Below, one piece after another: positions 33,280-41,464 of a stretch of DNA of 64,000 nucleotides; the stretch's first letter is position 1; each line of letters opens with the position of its first letter. Origin of the DNA: WLMZ01 sp038227995 (GTDB taxonomy: Bacteria > Actinomycetota > Acidimicrobiia > Acidimicrobiales > Ilumatobacteraceae); the NCBI GenBank assembly GCA_038227995.1, contig JBBRPP010000005.1:1-64000 (forward strand). The letters run 5' to 3'. A model generated the notes under the pieces. It had not been told where the DNA came from. It did not search any database and worked only from the letters and a program-made list of their open reading frames with translations. The position numbers and the translations under genes were made by a program.

Positions 33280-34255
33280 CGTTCGTTTGGAGATCGCCGA
33301 CGAACCACAACCGGGCACGCGCCAGGTCGTGGTCCAGAAGCGGACCCTGGTCCAGGGGCGCCCTGCCGCGTACAGCGCGGCGGGCGCCGGCCTTCCCGTC
33401 GTCATGCTCCACGGCTGGGCGCTGGCCGATCACACCTATCGCGACGTGATCGCCTCGATGGCGTCTCAAGGGTGTCGCGTCATCGCGCCGGCGTTGCCCG
33501 GGTTCGGCGGCACGCACGATCTGCCCAAGGAAGAGTTCTCGATCGCCGGTTACGGGCGATGGGTCGCCGATCTGCTCGAAGCGCTGGAGATCGACGAGCC
33601 GGCAGTCGTGGTCGGGCACAGCTTCGGCGGCGGCGTCGCGATCCGGCTCGCTCACGATCATCCCAAGCGGGTCCGGTCGATGGTGCTGGTCAACTCCATC
33701 GGTGGTTCGGCGTGGCGTCGTGGCGAGGTCGTCCGATCGATCGCCGAGCGTCCCCTGTGGGACTGGGGCCTGCATTTCCCCAGCGACGTGTGGCCGTTTC
33801 GTCAGGCCACTCGTGTCCTGCCGGTCATGGTCGAGGACTTCCTGCCCAATCTGTTGCGCAATCCGCGGGCCATCGCCAAGGTCGCCAACCTCGCTCGCCG
33901 GGCCGATCTGCGCAGCGAGGTCGAAGATCTGCGCAAGTCCGGCATGCCGATCACGATCCTGTGGGCATCGCGCGACGGCATCATCCCGCGTGAGTCATTC
34001 GAGGCGCTGTGCGTTGCAGCGGGCGTCGAGGGCACCGTGGTCGACGGCTCGCACTCGTGGCTGCTCGCCGATCCCGAGCAGTTCGGCGAGGTGATCACCA
34101 CCGATGTGCGCGTTGCCAAGCTGGCGCGCGACATGGAACGTCAGCAGCAGACGAAGGCGACCACCGCCGGCAAGAAGCAGCGGGCGATTCGTCGCGTCGC
34201 CTCGCTGCTCGGCAAGTCAGCCGACAGCGGGCAGACGGGGCCCACCGATACGTAG
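33239..34255 (+). CDS. Alpha/beta hydrolase
   Basis: 338 residues from ATG 33239, which lies within whiB; a later in-frame TTG (33287) would avoid the overlap. Alpha/beta hydrolase fold: oxyanion H-G-W-A-L (around 58), nucleophile G-H-S-F-G-G (around 125), acid D in S-R-D-G-I-I-P, and histidine in G-S-H-S-W-L-L. The C-terminal 50 residues are basic and Gln/Lys-rich, unusual for the family. The 3' end overlaps the convergent selB gene by 39 bases. Substrate unknown. Confidence 0.88.
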   Translation: MSLSVANSPTDSPDVRLEIADEPQPGTRQVVVQKRTLVQGRPAAYSAAGAGLPVVMLHGWALADHTYRDVIASMASQGCRVIAPALPGFGGTHDLPKEEFSIAGYGRWVADLLEALEIDEPAVVVGHSFGGGVAIRLAHDHPKRVRSMVLVNSIGGSAWRRGEVVRSIAERPLWDWGLHFPSDVWPFRQATRVLPVMVEDFLPNLLRNPRAIAKVANLARRADLRSEVEDLRKSGMPITILWASRDGIIPRESFEALCVAAGVEGTVVDGSHSWLLADPEQFGEVITTDVRVAKLARDMERQQQTKATTAGKKQRAIRRVASLLGKSADSGQTGPTDT

Positions 34256-35938
34256 ATCGTCTCTGCGGCGGGTCACACCACGGGCGTCCAATTCTGCCAC
34301 CAGTGGCATCGCGTGCTTGCGGGTCGAACCAGTCGCATCGCGGAACTGAGCCACCGTGAAGCCGTCGGGGAACTCGACGAGCAGCGCCGCGGCAGTCCTG
34401 GCCGCGGCGTCGATCGCATCGGGGTGGAAGTAGACAGCGTCGCGTTCGACGATTGCGCCGCGCCGCACCAGCTGGCGCAGCTCGGCCCGGTCGACCCCCG
34501 TCGCGTCGGGCGGTGTGAAACCCGCAGCCAGCAGCATCGCGACGAAAGGATGATCGGCGAGTGGGTCCTTGGCTTCGGCGATGCGCACCCGACCACTGTC
34601 GATCACAACGTCGTCGATCATCCCCAGGACCGCACGTTCGTGTTCGTCGAGCCCGGCGATGTCGAGACCGAGTGCTCCAACCGCGCCGATTCGATCGCGG
34701 ACCGCGATGCGCAGCGCGTCGACGGTCTCCGGTTGCACCACCCATCGCCCGACCGTCGGATCGACGCGCACGCCCGTCAACAGTTCCAGCTCGTCGGTGG
34801 TCACCCAGCCGCGCTCGCGGACGACGCGCTCGATGTCCCGGTCGGGTCGAGCCTTCGATGCGGCGAGCACCGGTGCGATGTCGAGCACTTCGCCACCGCC
34901 GACGGTCTCGCTGCGGCCCGACTCGCGCAGGATGAAACGGTCACCGGGCAGCAGCGGGAGGGCTTCGGCCAGGTGGAGGCGAACCAACCCGTCAGTTCCC
35001 GGAGCGATCGCCTCCGTGCCCAGCACCCGGACCTTGACCGGGAACTCGCCTGACCCGATGTACGCCATGAACGCGCCACGCCGGGACACGTCGTGATCGA
35101 GGCCGGCCAGGACACTCAACGACGCGTCGAAACTCGCTGCTGGCCGCCACTGCCCATCGCGAACGACCGCGTGACCACGTTCGACGTCGCCGTGTTCGAC
35201 ACCGGAAAGGTTGAGCGCGACGCGGTTGCCGGCACCGATCTCGGTCACGCTCGCACCGAGGCTCTGGATCGCCCGCACCCGCGCCTCGAACAGGCGTGGG
35301 CCGACTCGGACGCGATCGTCGACCCGCAGCGAGCCGCCCGTCAACGTTCCTGTCACGACCGTGCCGCTGCCCTTGGCGGCGAAGACCCGGTCGACCCACA
35401 GCCTCGGTCGATCGCGATCCGCCGCCTGCGGCGTCATGGCGATGAGCTCATCGAGCGCGAGCCGCAGCTCGTCCAAACCGAGCCCCACCGGCGCAGCGAC
35501 CGGCACCACGGGGGCGTCAGCCAGGAACGTGCCGGCCACGTGATCGAGGACCTCGAGCGTGGCGATGTCGCGCCACTCGTCATCGACCAGGTCGACCTTG
35601 GTCAACGCGATGACGCCGTGGCGCACGCCGAGCAGTTCGAGGATGCGGAGGTGCTCCTCGCTCTGCGGCTTCCACCCTTCGGTTGCGGCGACGATGAACA
35701 CGCAGGCGTCGATGCCGCCGACACCCGCGAGCATGTTGCGCAGGAAGCGAACATGACCGGGAACGTCGATGAAGCTGATGCCTTCGCCCGAGGGAAGGAC
35801 CGCGTGAGCGAAGCCGAGATCGATGGTGAGGCCGCGGCGCTTCTCCTCCTCGAACCGATCGGGATCAGTTCCCGTGAGCGCGAGGACGAGCGAGCTCTTG
35901 CCGTGGTCGACGTGACCCGCCGTCGCGACGACGCGCAC
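34217..35938 (-). CDS. selB: Selenocysteine-specific elongation factor SelB
   Basis: 573 residues. GTPase domain with G1 G-H-V-D-H-G-K-S (8-15), G3 D-V-P-G-H (58-62) and G4 T-K-V-D (113-116), beta-barrel domains II-III, and the C-terminal winged-helix domain IV that binds the SECIS hairpin in mRNA. It delivers Sec-tRNA to in-frame UGA codons. Starts three bases after selA. Its presence means this organism can translate UGA as selenocysteine, which bears on the UGA in the gene at 52864-54636. selC and selD are not in the window. Confidence 0.97.
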   Translation of the reverse strand: MRVVATAGHVDHGKSSLVLALTGTDPDRFEEEKRRGLTIDLGFAHAVLPSGEGISFIDVPGHVRFLRNMLAGVGGIDACVFIVAATEGWKPQSEEHLRILELLGVRHGVIALTKVDLVDDEWRDIATLEVLDHVAGTFLADAPVVPVAAPVGLGLDELRLALDELIAMTPQAADRDRPRLWVDRVFAAKGSGTVVTGTLTGGSLRVDDRVRVGPRLFEARVRAIQSLGASVTEIGAGNRVALNLSGVEHGDVERGHAVVRDGQWRPAASFDASLSVLAGLDHDVSRRGAFMAYIGSGEFPVKVRVLGTEAIAPGTDGLVRLHLAEALPLLPGDRFILRESGRSETVGGGEVLDIAPVLAASKARPDRDIERVVRERGWVTTDELELLTGVRVDPTVGRWVVQPETVDALRIAVRDRIGAVGALGLDIAGLDEHERAVLGMIDDVVIDSGRVRIAEAKDPLADHPFVAMLLAAGFTPPDATGVDRAELRQLVRRGAIVERDAVYFHPDAIDAAARTAAALLVEFPDGFTVAQFRDATGSTRKHAMPLVAELDARGVTRRRDDLRIGGPRLPAVG

Positions 35939-35941
35939 TGC

Positions 35942-37228
35942 TCAGCCCAACCGGCGGAGCGCGTCGGCGATGATCGAGTCGTCGTCCGGTTCGACGCCGC
36001 GGAGGTCGAGCGAGGTGAATCCGTCGCGGACCCGGCCGATGACCGGGGTCGGGCCCGAACGCAGCGCCGCCAGATGATCACCGCGCAGCACGATGCCGAA
36101 CGACGGCATCGTGACACCAGGGGCAGACCCGGCGCCGGGCAGCGCGATCATCTCGACCGGCGTGCCGATGCGCGACTCGGTGCAGATCGCTTCCGCACGA
36201 TGTTCGAGCTCTGCCGCTGTGCGTGCCACCATCCGCCAGAACGGGATCGTGGTCGTCGCGGTGCGGTCGAGATACGCCAGCGTGGTGGCTTGCAACGCAC
36301 CGAGCACGAGACCACCTGGGCGCAGGGCGCGAGCGAGCGGGTGTCGCGCGCATTGCGCGACGAGATCGGCGCGGCCGGCGATGATGCCCGCCTGTGGACC
36401 GCCGAGCAGCTTGTCGCCGCTGAAGGTGACCAGCGCCGCGCCGGCTTCGAGCGTTTGTCGCGCCGCGGGCTCGTCGGCCAGCCATGCCGGCGGTGGGCCG
36501 CCGAGCCACGGGCAGCCGGCATCGATCAGTCCGCTGCCGATGTCCGCGACGACCGGAACGCTCAGCCCGGCCAGTTCGGCAACCGATGTCGACTCGACGA
36601 ATCCGTCGACGCGGAAGTTCGACGGATGCACTTTCATCGTCAGCGCGATGACGGGGTCGGCCCGGTCGATGACCTTGGCGTAGTCGCTGAGACGGGTGCG
36701 GTTGGTGGTGCCGACGTCGACCAGCGTCGCGCCCGACTGCTCCATCACTTCGGGCACACGGAACGCTCCGCCGATCTCGACGCTCTCGCCCCGGCTGACC
36801 GCGACACCCCGGTCGAAGGCCAGTGCGGCGAGCACCAACATCACCGCGGCCGCGTTGTTGTTGACGACCATGGCCGCTTCCGCGCCACACAGCTTGGCCA
36901 GCAACCCGCCGACCGCTACCTGCCGCGAACCACGTTCGCCGGTGACGAGGTCGAACTCGATGTTCACGGGTCGCGCCGTCTGTTCGACGGCAATGGGGGA
37001 CCGGCCGAGGTTCGTGTGCAACAACACTCCGGTCGCGTTCACGACCGGCATCAACAGGGTGCGTCTGAACGCCTCGGCCCGCGCTGCAGCCGATGACGGA
37101 TCGCCGGCTGCGATGGCCTCGCGGGCGATGTCGACACATACGGCATGGGGGAGCCCGCTCGCCGTCAGCGAACGGGCGAGCGAATCGACCGACGGTGGGC
37201 GATTCGTGTGTGCTTCCCCCGTTGCCAT
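35942..37228 (-). CDS. selA: L-seryl-tRNA(Sec) selenium transferase SelA
   Basis: 428 residues from ATG 37228. PLP enzyme converting Ser-tRNA(Sec) to Sec-tRNA(Sec) using selenophosphate. N-terminal V-N-A-T-G-V-L-L-H-T-N-L-G-R (63-76) is the family hallmark; the PLP lysine is K273 in S-G-D-K-L-L-G-G-P-Q. About 30 residues shorter than E. coli SelA, mainly at the N-terminus. Forms an operon with selB (3-base gap) and probably with the oxygenase-like gene ending 8 bases upstream. Confidence 0.97.
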   Translation of the reverse strand: MATGEAHTNRPPSVDSLARSLTASGLPHAVCVDIAREAIAAGDPSSAAARAEAFRRTLLMPVVNATGVLLHTNLGRSPIAVEQTARPVNIEFDLVTGERGSRQVAVGGLLAKLCGAEAAMVVNNNAAAVMLVLAALAFDRGVAVSRGESVEIGGAFRVPEVMEQSGATLVDVGTTNRTRLSDYAKVIDRADPVIALTMKVHPSNFRVDGFVESTSVAELAGLSVPVVADIGSGLIDAGCPWLGGPPPAWLADEPAARQTLEAGAALVTFSGDKLLGGPQAGIIAGRADLVAQCARHPLARALRPGGLVLGALQATTLAYLDRTATTTIPFWRMVARTAAELEHRAEAICTESRIGTPVEMIALPGAGSAPGVTMPSFGIVLRGDHLAALRSGPTPVIGRVRDGFTSLDLRGVEPDDDSIIADALRRLG

Positions 37229-37236
37229 CGATGCCG

Positions 37237-37938
37237 CTATGCGGGGACGCGACTTTCGGCCGTCGCCCACTTCTCGAGGGTCGGGCCTGACTCGAAGCTG
37301 GTGATCAACGCGTACCGCGGCGCGTCTCCGTTGTGCACGACGACGTGCCACAGGCGCTGGGTGTCGACCAGGTAGCGCGAGCCGAGGTGCAGCGGCACAC
37401 GCTTCTCGGTGGACGGGTCGGGGAGACCGTCGACTCCGTTGTCCATCAGGAGCATGTAGCTGTCGGGGTTGTCGGTGAGCTCGACCCACGACCGCACCAC
37501 CCAGCCCTCGTCGTCGGGGTTGAACCGGTTGTTGTCATCGCGGTGCAAGCTGCGGATGGCCTGCTCACGATCCTGCGGCTCCAGCTTGATGACGCGGACC
37601 CGACCGAAGTTCGCACCCACACCGTCGACGTAGCGCTTCATCGTCGGCGCGATTGCCGCGTTCGACGTCCACAGCGCGTCTTTGTCGGTCTTGCCCTTGT
37701 CCCAGAAACCGCGGCAGTCGAGCTCGCCGTCGGCTGAGGCGAGCGGCGCGAAGTTGGTGTCGCCGCCGCTCTTCCAGTCCATGTATTCGAGCGACTCGTA
37801 TTCGGTTGCGGGCACGGTGAAGTCCGCGTCGGAGAGGAGCACGAAGCCCGTCTCGGCGAGGATGGGAAGGCGCGGGTGCGGTGTGTCCAGAGGGATCTTC
37901 ACCGACCAGTGTTCCTGCGTTGGCCAGAACGTCGACAT
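37237..37938 (-). CDS. Putative Fe(II)/2-oxoglutarate oxygenase-like protein
   Basis: 233 residues from ATG 37938. Contains H-R-D-D (H132, D134), a beta-strand-rich middle, L-W-H-V-V-V-H-N-G (H198) and P-R-Y-A-L-I (R208). That is the H-x-D...H...R layout of cupin-fold 2-oxoglutarate oxygenases such as aspartyl/asparaginyl beta-hydroxylases. I base the call on these motifs only; the exact family is not certain. It directly precedes selA in the same direction, but no known link to selenium is evident. Confidence 0.5.
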   Translation of the reverse strand: MSTFWPTQEHWSVKIPLDTPHPRLPILAETGFVLLSDADFTVPATEYESLEYMDWKSGGDTNFAPLASADGELDCRGFWDKGKTDKDALWTSNAAIAPTMKRYVDGVGANFGRVRVIKLEPQDREQAIRSLHRDDNNRFNPDDEGWVVRSWVELTDNPDSYMLLMDNGVDGLPDPSTEKRVPLHLGSRYLVDTQRLWHVVVHNGDAPRYALITSFESGPTLEKWATAESRVPA

Positions 37939-37955
37939 GACAACGAGTGTAGGGA

Positions 37956-38309
37956 TCAGGCGATCGTCGTTGGCGGCAGGGTGGTCTGAGGAATCGTCGT
38001 CTCGCCCGGCTGGGGGATCTTCAACGTCTCGCCGGCGTCGATCTTGTTCGGGTTGGTGATGCCGTTGTACGCGGCGAGAAACGATCTCGAGATGCCGAAC
38101 ATCTGGGCGATCTTCTGCAACGTGTCGCCCGGCTGGATCACGTACGAGGACGGGATCGTGGTCGTGGGCGCCACGGTCGTGGTCGTGGTCGTGGTCGTCA
38201 CGATCGGCGGCAACGTGTCTTTCGCGCTCTTGCCGTCGCTGCCGCACGCCGTGATGATTCCGCCCGCAGCGAGGACGAGCATGCAGCTGATCCGTGCGTA
38301 GTACTTCAT
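37956..38309 (-). CDS. LysM-domain lipoprotein
   Basis: 117 residues from ATG 38309; an in-frame ATG at 38318 is also possible. Signal peptide with lipobox I-T-A-C, a T-rich stretch (run of Thr then V-A-P-T-T-T), then one LysM domain (about 54-100: Y-V-I-Q-P-G-D-T-L-Q-K-I-A...L-K-I-P) that binds peptidoglycan, and a Thr/Pro tail. Membrane-anchored and wall-binding. Upstream of the oxygenase-like and sel genes by 17 bases; the shared strand may simply be coincidence. Confidence 0.88.
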   Translation of the reverse strand: MKYYARISCMLVLAAGGIITACGSDGKSAKDTLPPIVTTTTTTTTVAPTTTIPSSYVIQPGDTLQKIAQMFGISRSFLAAYNGITNPNKIDAGETLKIPQPGETTIPQTTLPPTTIA

Positions 38310-38339
38310 TCGTTGCATGCTACGCATAGATTCATTCGC

Positions 38340-39275
38340 GTGGTGCCTCCGACCGATCCAGATCTCGCGCTCGGCGACTACGCCGGCGCCAAGGCCCCAG
38401 ATCGCGAATACACGGTCGCGGCCGGGCATCTGAACATCGCCGTGCACGAGTGGGGAAGCGCCACGGATCCACCGCTTTTCATGGCCCATGGGGGCTTCGA
38501 TTTCGCCCGAACGTACGACGTGTTCGCACCGATCATCGCCGCCGCTGGTTGGCGTGTCGTCAGCTGGGACCACCGCGGTCATGGCGACAGCGACCATGCC
38601 GAGCTGTACTCGTGGGAGGGTGATCTGCGCGATGCGATGGCGGTGATGGACTCCGTGACGCGCGAGCCGGCGCCGGTGATCGGCCACTCCAAGGGCGGCG
38701 TGATGATGATCCAGCTCGCCGACGCCCAGCCCTATCGGTTCAGCCATCTGATCAACCTCGACGGAATTCCGAACAGGCGGCGGCTGCCGGACGTGTCCGA
38801 TCACGAGCGCAGCCGGATGCTGGCCACCGATCTCGAATCATGGCTCGACCTGCGCCGAACCGTTGCCGGGAAGTCGAGGCGGCCGGACACGCTCGAGCGG
38901 CTGGCCGAACGGCGACGGCGGATGAACCCGCGACTCTCATCGGAATGGCTGCGACACCTCGTCACCGTCGGCGGACGTCACGACGCGGATGGCTGGCGCT
39001 GGAAGATCGACCCGTCGATGCGTCTCGGTGGATTCGGCCCGTGGCGGCCGGAATGGACAGCCAGCCTGATCCCCGGTCTCGGCATGCCGTTTCTCGGGAT
39101 CCTCGGCGAGGAACCGGAGGAGATGGGCTTCGGGACCAAGCTGCGTCACGTCCAGCCGTACCTGACCGAGACCGCGCAGTGCGTGTCCCTGCCCGATGTC
39201 GGACACTTCGTCCACATCGAGAAGCCGGAACTGATCGCGTCGATGGTGTTCGAATTCGTCGGAGATCCGTCGTGA
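38340..39275 (+). CDS. Alpha/beta hydrolase
   Basis: 311 residues from GTG 38340 (GTG 38343 equally possible). Alpha/beta hydrolase fold with H-G-G-F near 50, S-W-D-H-R-G-H-G near 80, nucleophile G-H-S-K-G-G near 119 and a C-terminal V-G-H-F-V-H histidine. No signal peptide. Ends with a GTGA overlap onto the next hydrolase gene, so the two hydrolases are translationally coupled. Substrate unknown. Confidence 0.88.
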   Translation: MVPPTDPDLALGDYAGAKAPDREYTVAAGHLNIAVHEWGSATDPPLFMAHGGFDFARTYDVFAPIIAAAGWRVVSWDHRGHGDSDHAELYSWEGDLRDAMAVMDSVTREPAPVIGHSKGGVMMIQLADAQPYRFSHLINLDGIPNRRRLPDVSDHERSRMLATDLESWLDLRRTVAGKSRRPDTLERLAERRRRMNPRLSSEWLRHLVTVGGRHDADGWRWKIDPSMRLGGFGPWRPEWTASLIPGLGMPFLGILGEEPEEMGFGTKLRHVQPYLTETAQCVSLPDVGHFVHIEKPELIASMVFEFVGDPS

Positions 39276-39937
39276 CATCGGCGGCCGGGACGGTCACGAC
39301 GCTTCGTCACGGCAAGGTGTCGCTTGCGCTGCACCACGTTCGTGCGGGCGAAGGCCGTCCACTGCTGTTGCTCCACGGACTCGGCGAGCGAGCGCCGGCC
39401 TCTGTGCCCACCGCCGTCGCCTCGTGGCGCGGGCCGATCGCTGCGCTGGACTTCACCGGCCACGGCCTGTCAACCGTGCCTCGCGGCGGCGGCTACAGCG
39501 CGGAGATGATGCTTGCCGATGCCGACATGGCGCTGGAGGCGCTCGGTTCGGTGACGGTTCTCGGACGAGGCCTCGGCGCGTACGTCGCCCTGCAGCTTGC
39601 CGGAGCACGCGCATCCGCGGTTCGCGGCGCGATTCTCGCCGATGGTCCCGGTTTGCGCGGTGGGCCGTCCGTGCCGACCTCGACCAGCGTCCTGGCGCTC
39701 GCTCCGGCCCCGATCGCGCCCGATCCGTATGCGTTGTACGAGCTGTCCCGCGATCTCCGGCCACCCGACTATGCGTCGCTGTTCGCGCGTATGGCTGTCG
39801 AGCGCTCGGGCCTCGACGAGCCGTTGACCGTCGGCGCTGTCGTTCGCCCACCGTGGCTCGCCGCCGTCGCCGAGGAGATGGGCGTCGTGCAGTCGTCCGT
39901 GCGCGATGCGCTCGCGCTGTACGAGACCGTCGTGTGA
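39272..39937 (+). CDS. Compact alpha/beta hydrolase-like protein
   Basis: 221 residues from GTG 39272, overlapping the previous stop. Fold similar to alpha/beta hydrolases (L-L-L-L-H-G-L-G-E near 32; D-F-T-G-H-G-L-S near 60). The nucleophile elbow reads G-R-G-L-G-A instead of G-x-S-x-G, so the catalytic serine is missing, and no clear C-terminal histidine is seen. Probably a non-catalytic or divergent partner of the hydrolase encoded just upstream. Confidence 0.7.
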   Translation: MTSAAGTVTTLRHGKVSLALHHVRAGEGRPLLLLHGLGERAPASVPTAVASWRGPIAALDFTGHGLSTVPRGGGYSAEMMLADADMALEALGSVTVLGRGLGAYVALQLAGARASAVRGAILADGPGLRGGPSVPTSTSVLALAPAPIAPDPYALYELSRDLRPPDYASLFARMAVERSGLDEPLTVGAVVRPPWLAAVAEEMGVVQSSVRDALALYETVV

Positions 39938-39939
39938 CC

Positions 39940-40020
39940 ATGACCGACCGGGCGACGATTGCTTCGCTCGGTACGGCGACGCCCGGCGAACATTGGGCGA
40001 TCTCGTGGCACGCCGCGTGA
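39940..40020 (+). CDS. Possible 26-residue leader peptide
   Basis: ATG 39940 to TGA 40018-40020, overlapping GTG 40017 of the next gene in a GTGA arrangement. Starts two bases after the previous stop, so it fills the gap between two coupled genes exactly. Contains E-H-W-A-I-S-W-H-A-A. It may be a coupling leader or the true N-terminal region in another frame; unproven. Confidence 0.3.
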   Translation: MTDRATIASLGTATPGEHWAISWHAA

Positions 40021-41312
40021 CCCGACTCGCCGTGGTGTTGATCTCGGCCGTGGTGGGCGTTGCGTGCGCGGCGTGTGCCGGCAACGGGTCGACCAATGGC
40101 ACCGGCCCGACCATCGCTGCTGTTGCGACGCCTGGGCCCTCCCTTGCCGCCACTGTGGCTTCGGCTTCGGCTTCGACCGGGGCCTCGGCCTCGTCCTCGG
40201 CCGCGACGAGTGCCGTTCCGACGACGCCAGCGACCGTCGGGCCGACCACGACCCCGATTGTCGACTCGACCACGCCCGCGACTGTCGGGCCGACCACGCC
40301 CCCGAATATCGAGCCGACCAGCGTCGGGCCGACCAGCGTCGGGCCGACCACCGTCGAGTCGATGTCGACGTCGCTTTCGCTCCCAGCGCCCGATGGCGCG
40401 TTCCCCGTCGGGGTGGCCGACATTCCGTCGCTCGCGGCGGTCGGCTTCTATCCAGCGGCCGCCGGCACCGGCGGCGGGCATCGTGCGTACATCGACCCAT
40501 CAGTGGCGCAGATTTTCGGGCTACCGGCCGCGCCGATCGATCAGCTCCGGACGACAGCGGTTCTCGACGCAGCCCCGGCCCCGACCGACGTCCCCAGACC
40601 GGTTGTGGTCCTCACGCCGGGCTGGCGCTCGGTGGTGGCCGTGTCGACGTCACTTGCCGAGGAACTGGCCAGCCACGGATACGTCGTCATCGAACAGCAA
40701 TCCGACATCGCCACGGAGATCACGCATTCGTACAGCACCGACGGTGACCGCGAGCAGCGGTATGCCGACGCGACCCGGATGCTCGACCGCCTGGGTCGAG
40801 CCGACGTGGCGGCCGTTGTGGGCCCGCTCGATCTGAAAGCCGTTGCGCTCGGTGGACATTCCTACGCCGGCAGCATCGCGTTCGCGATGGCGCTGCGCGA
40901 TCGTCGTGTCGCGGCAGCGTTCGACCTCGATGGCAGCCTGTACCACGCCGCGGCAACGACACCCACCAAGGTCCCGTCGCTGATCGTGGTCGCTCTCGAC
41001 GGCTTACCCGTCGACCCGGTGCTCGCCACGATGATGACGCACGCCCCGCACACCGTGGCGGTCGGTCTGCTGAACGCAGCCCACTTCGACCTCACCGACG
41101 CACCGTGGATCACGGCCGCGCTGGGCACGTCGGTGGCGTCGACGTTGCTGGGTCCGATCGGCAAGGTCGGCACCACGGACACCTCCACGATCGTGCTCCG
41201 CTTTCTCGACGCCGCGCTTGGCCCCGACCACCGCCTGGCATCGTCGGCCGAGCTCATCACCGGCCTCCCCGGAACGACCGCTGATCCGTTCGCACCCGAG
41301 GTTGGCGGCTGA
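40017..41312 (+). CDS. Exported PAF-acetylhydrolase-like lipase
   Basis: 431 residues from GTG 40017; in-frame GTG 40005 and TTG 39993 are alternatives. Hydrophobic signal segment ending V-A-C-A-A-C (weak lipobox), a 90-residue Thr/Pro/Ser-rich stalk with tandem V-G-P-T-T/S repeats, then an alpha/beta hydrolase domain: P-V-V-V-L-T-P-G, L-G-G-H-S-Y-A-G nucleophile elbow, and a final A-A-H-F-D-L histidine. Resembles platelet-activating-factor acetylhydrolase/chlorophyllase-like lipases. Acts outside the membrane. Third hydrolase in a row. Confidence 0.78.
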   Translation: MTRLAVVLISAVVGVACAACAGNGSTNGTGPTIAAVATPGPSLAATVASASASTGASASSSAATSAVPTTPATVGPTTTPIVDSTTPATVGPTTPPNIEPTSVGPTSVGPTTVESMSTSLSLPAPDGAFPVGVADIPSLAAVGFYPAAAGTGGGHRAYIDPSVAQIFGLPAAPIDQLRTTAVLDAAPAPTDVPRPVVVLTPGWRSVVAVSTSLAEELASHGYVVIEQQSDIATEITHSYSTDGDREQRYADATRMLDRLGRADVAAVVGPLDLKAVALGGHSYAGSIAFAMALRDRRVAAAFDLDGSLYHAAATTPTKVPSLIVVALDGLPVDPVLATMMTHAPHTVAVGLLNAAHFDLTDAPWITAALGTSVASTLLGPIGKVGTTDTSTIVLRFLDAALGPDHRLASSAELITGLPGTTADPFAPEVGG

Positions 41313-41377
41313 TGTGCCGCGAGCCCGCCCTTGTGCATACGTGATCGCCCCAGAACACTCGCCCCTCGCGCCGGATC

Positions 41378-41420
41378 TGTGTCACGGCAAAGGCCAGACT
41401 CTGGTCTTTGTGGTGACACA
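41378..41420. terminator. Bidirectional hairpin between convergent genes
   Basis: Imperfect 43-base palindrome starting TGTGTCAC and ending GTGACACA, with inner CAAAG/CTTTG and CCAGA/TCTGG pairs, centred between the converging lipase gene and polyprenyl synthase gene. Serves both directions if a terminator; could also belong to a dispersed palindromic repeat family. Confidence 0.6.
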
Positions 41421-41464
41421 AACGTGCAGGGCAGGTCGGTGAATCGAACGGGTCGGCCGGCTCG

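Noticed and set aside
39272..39937. Frameshifted tail of the preceding hydrolase
   Set aside because: It has its own hydrolase-fold N-terminus and a full fold length, so it is a separate coupled gene.
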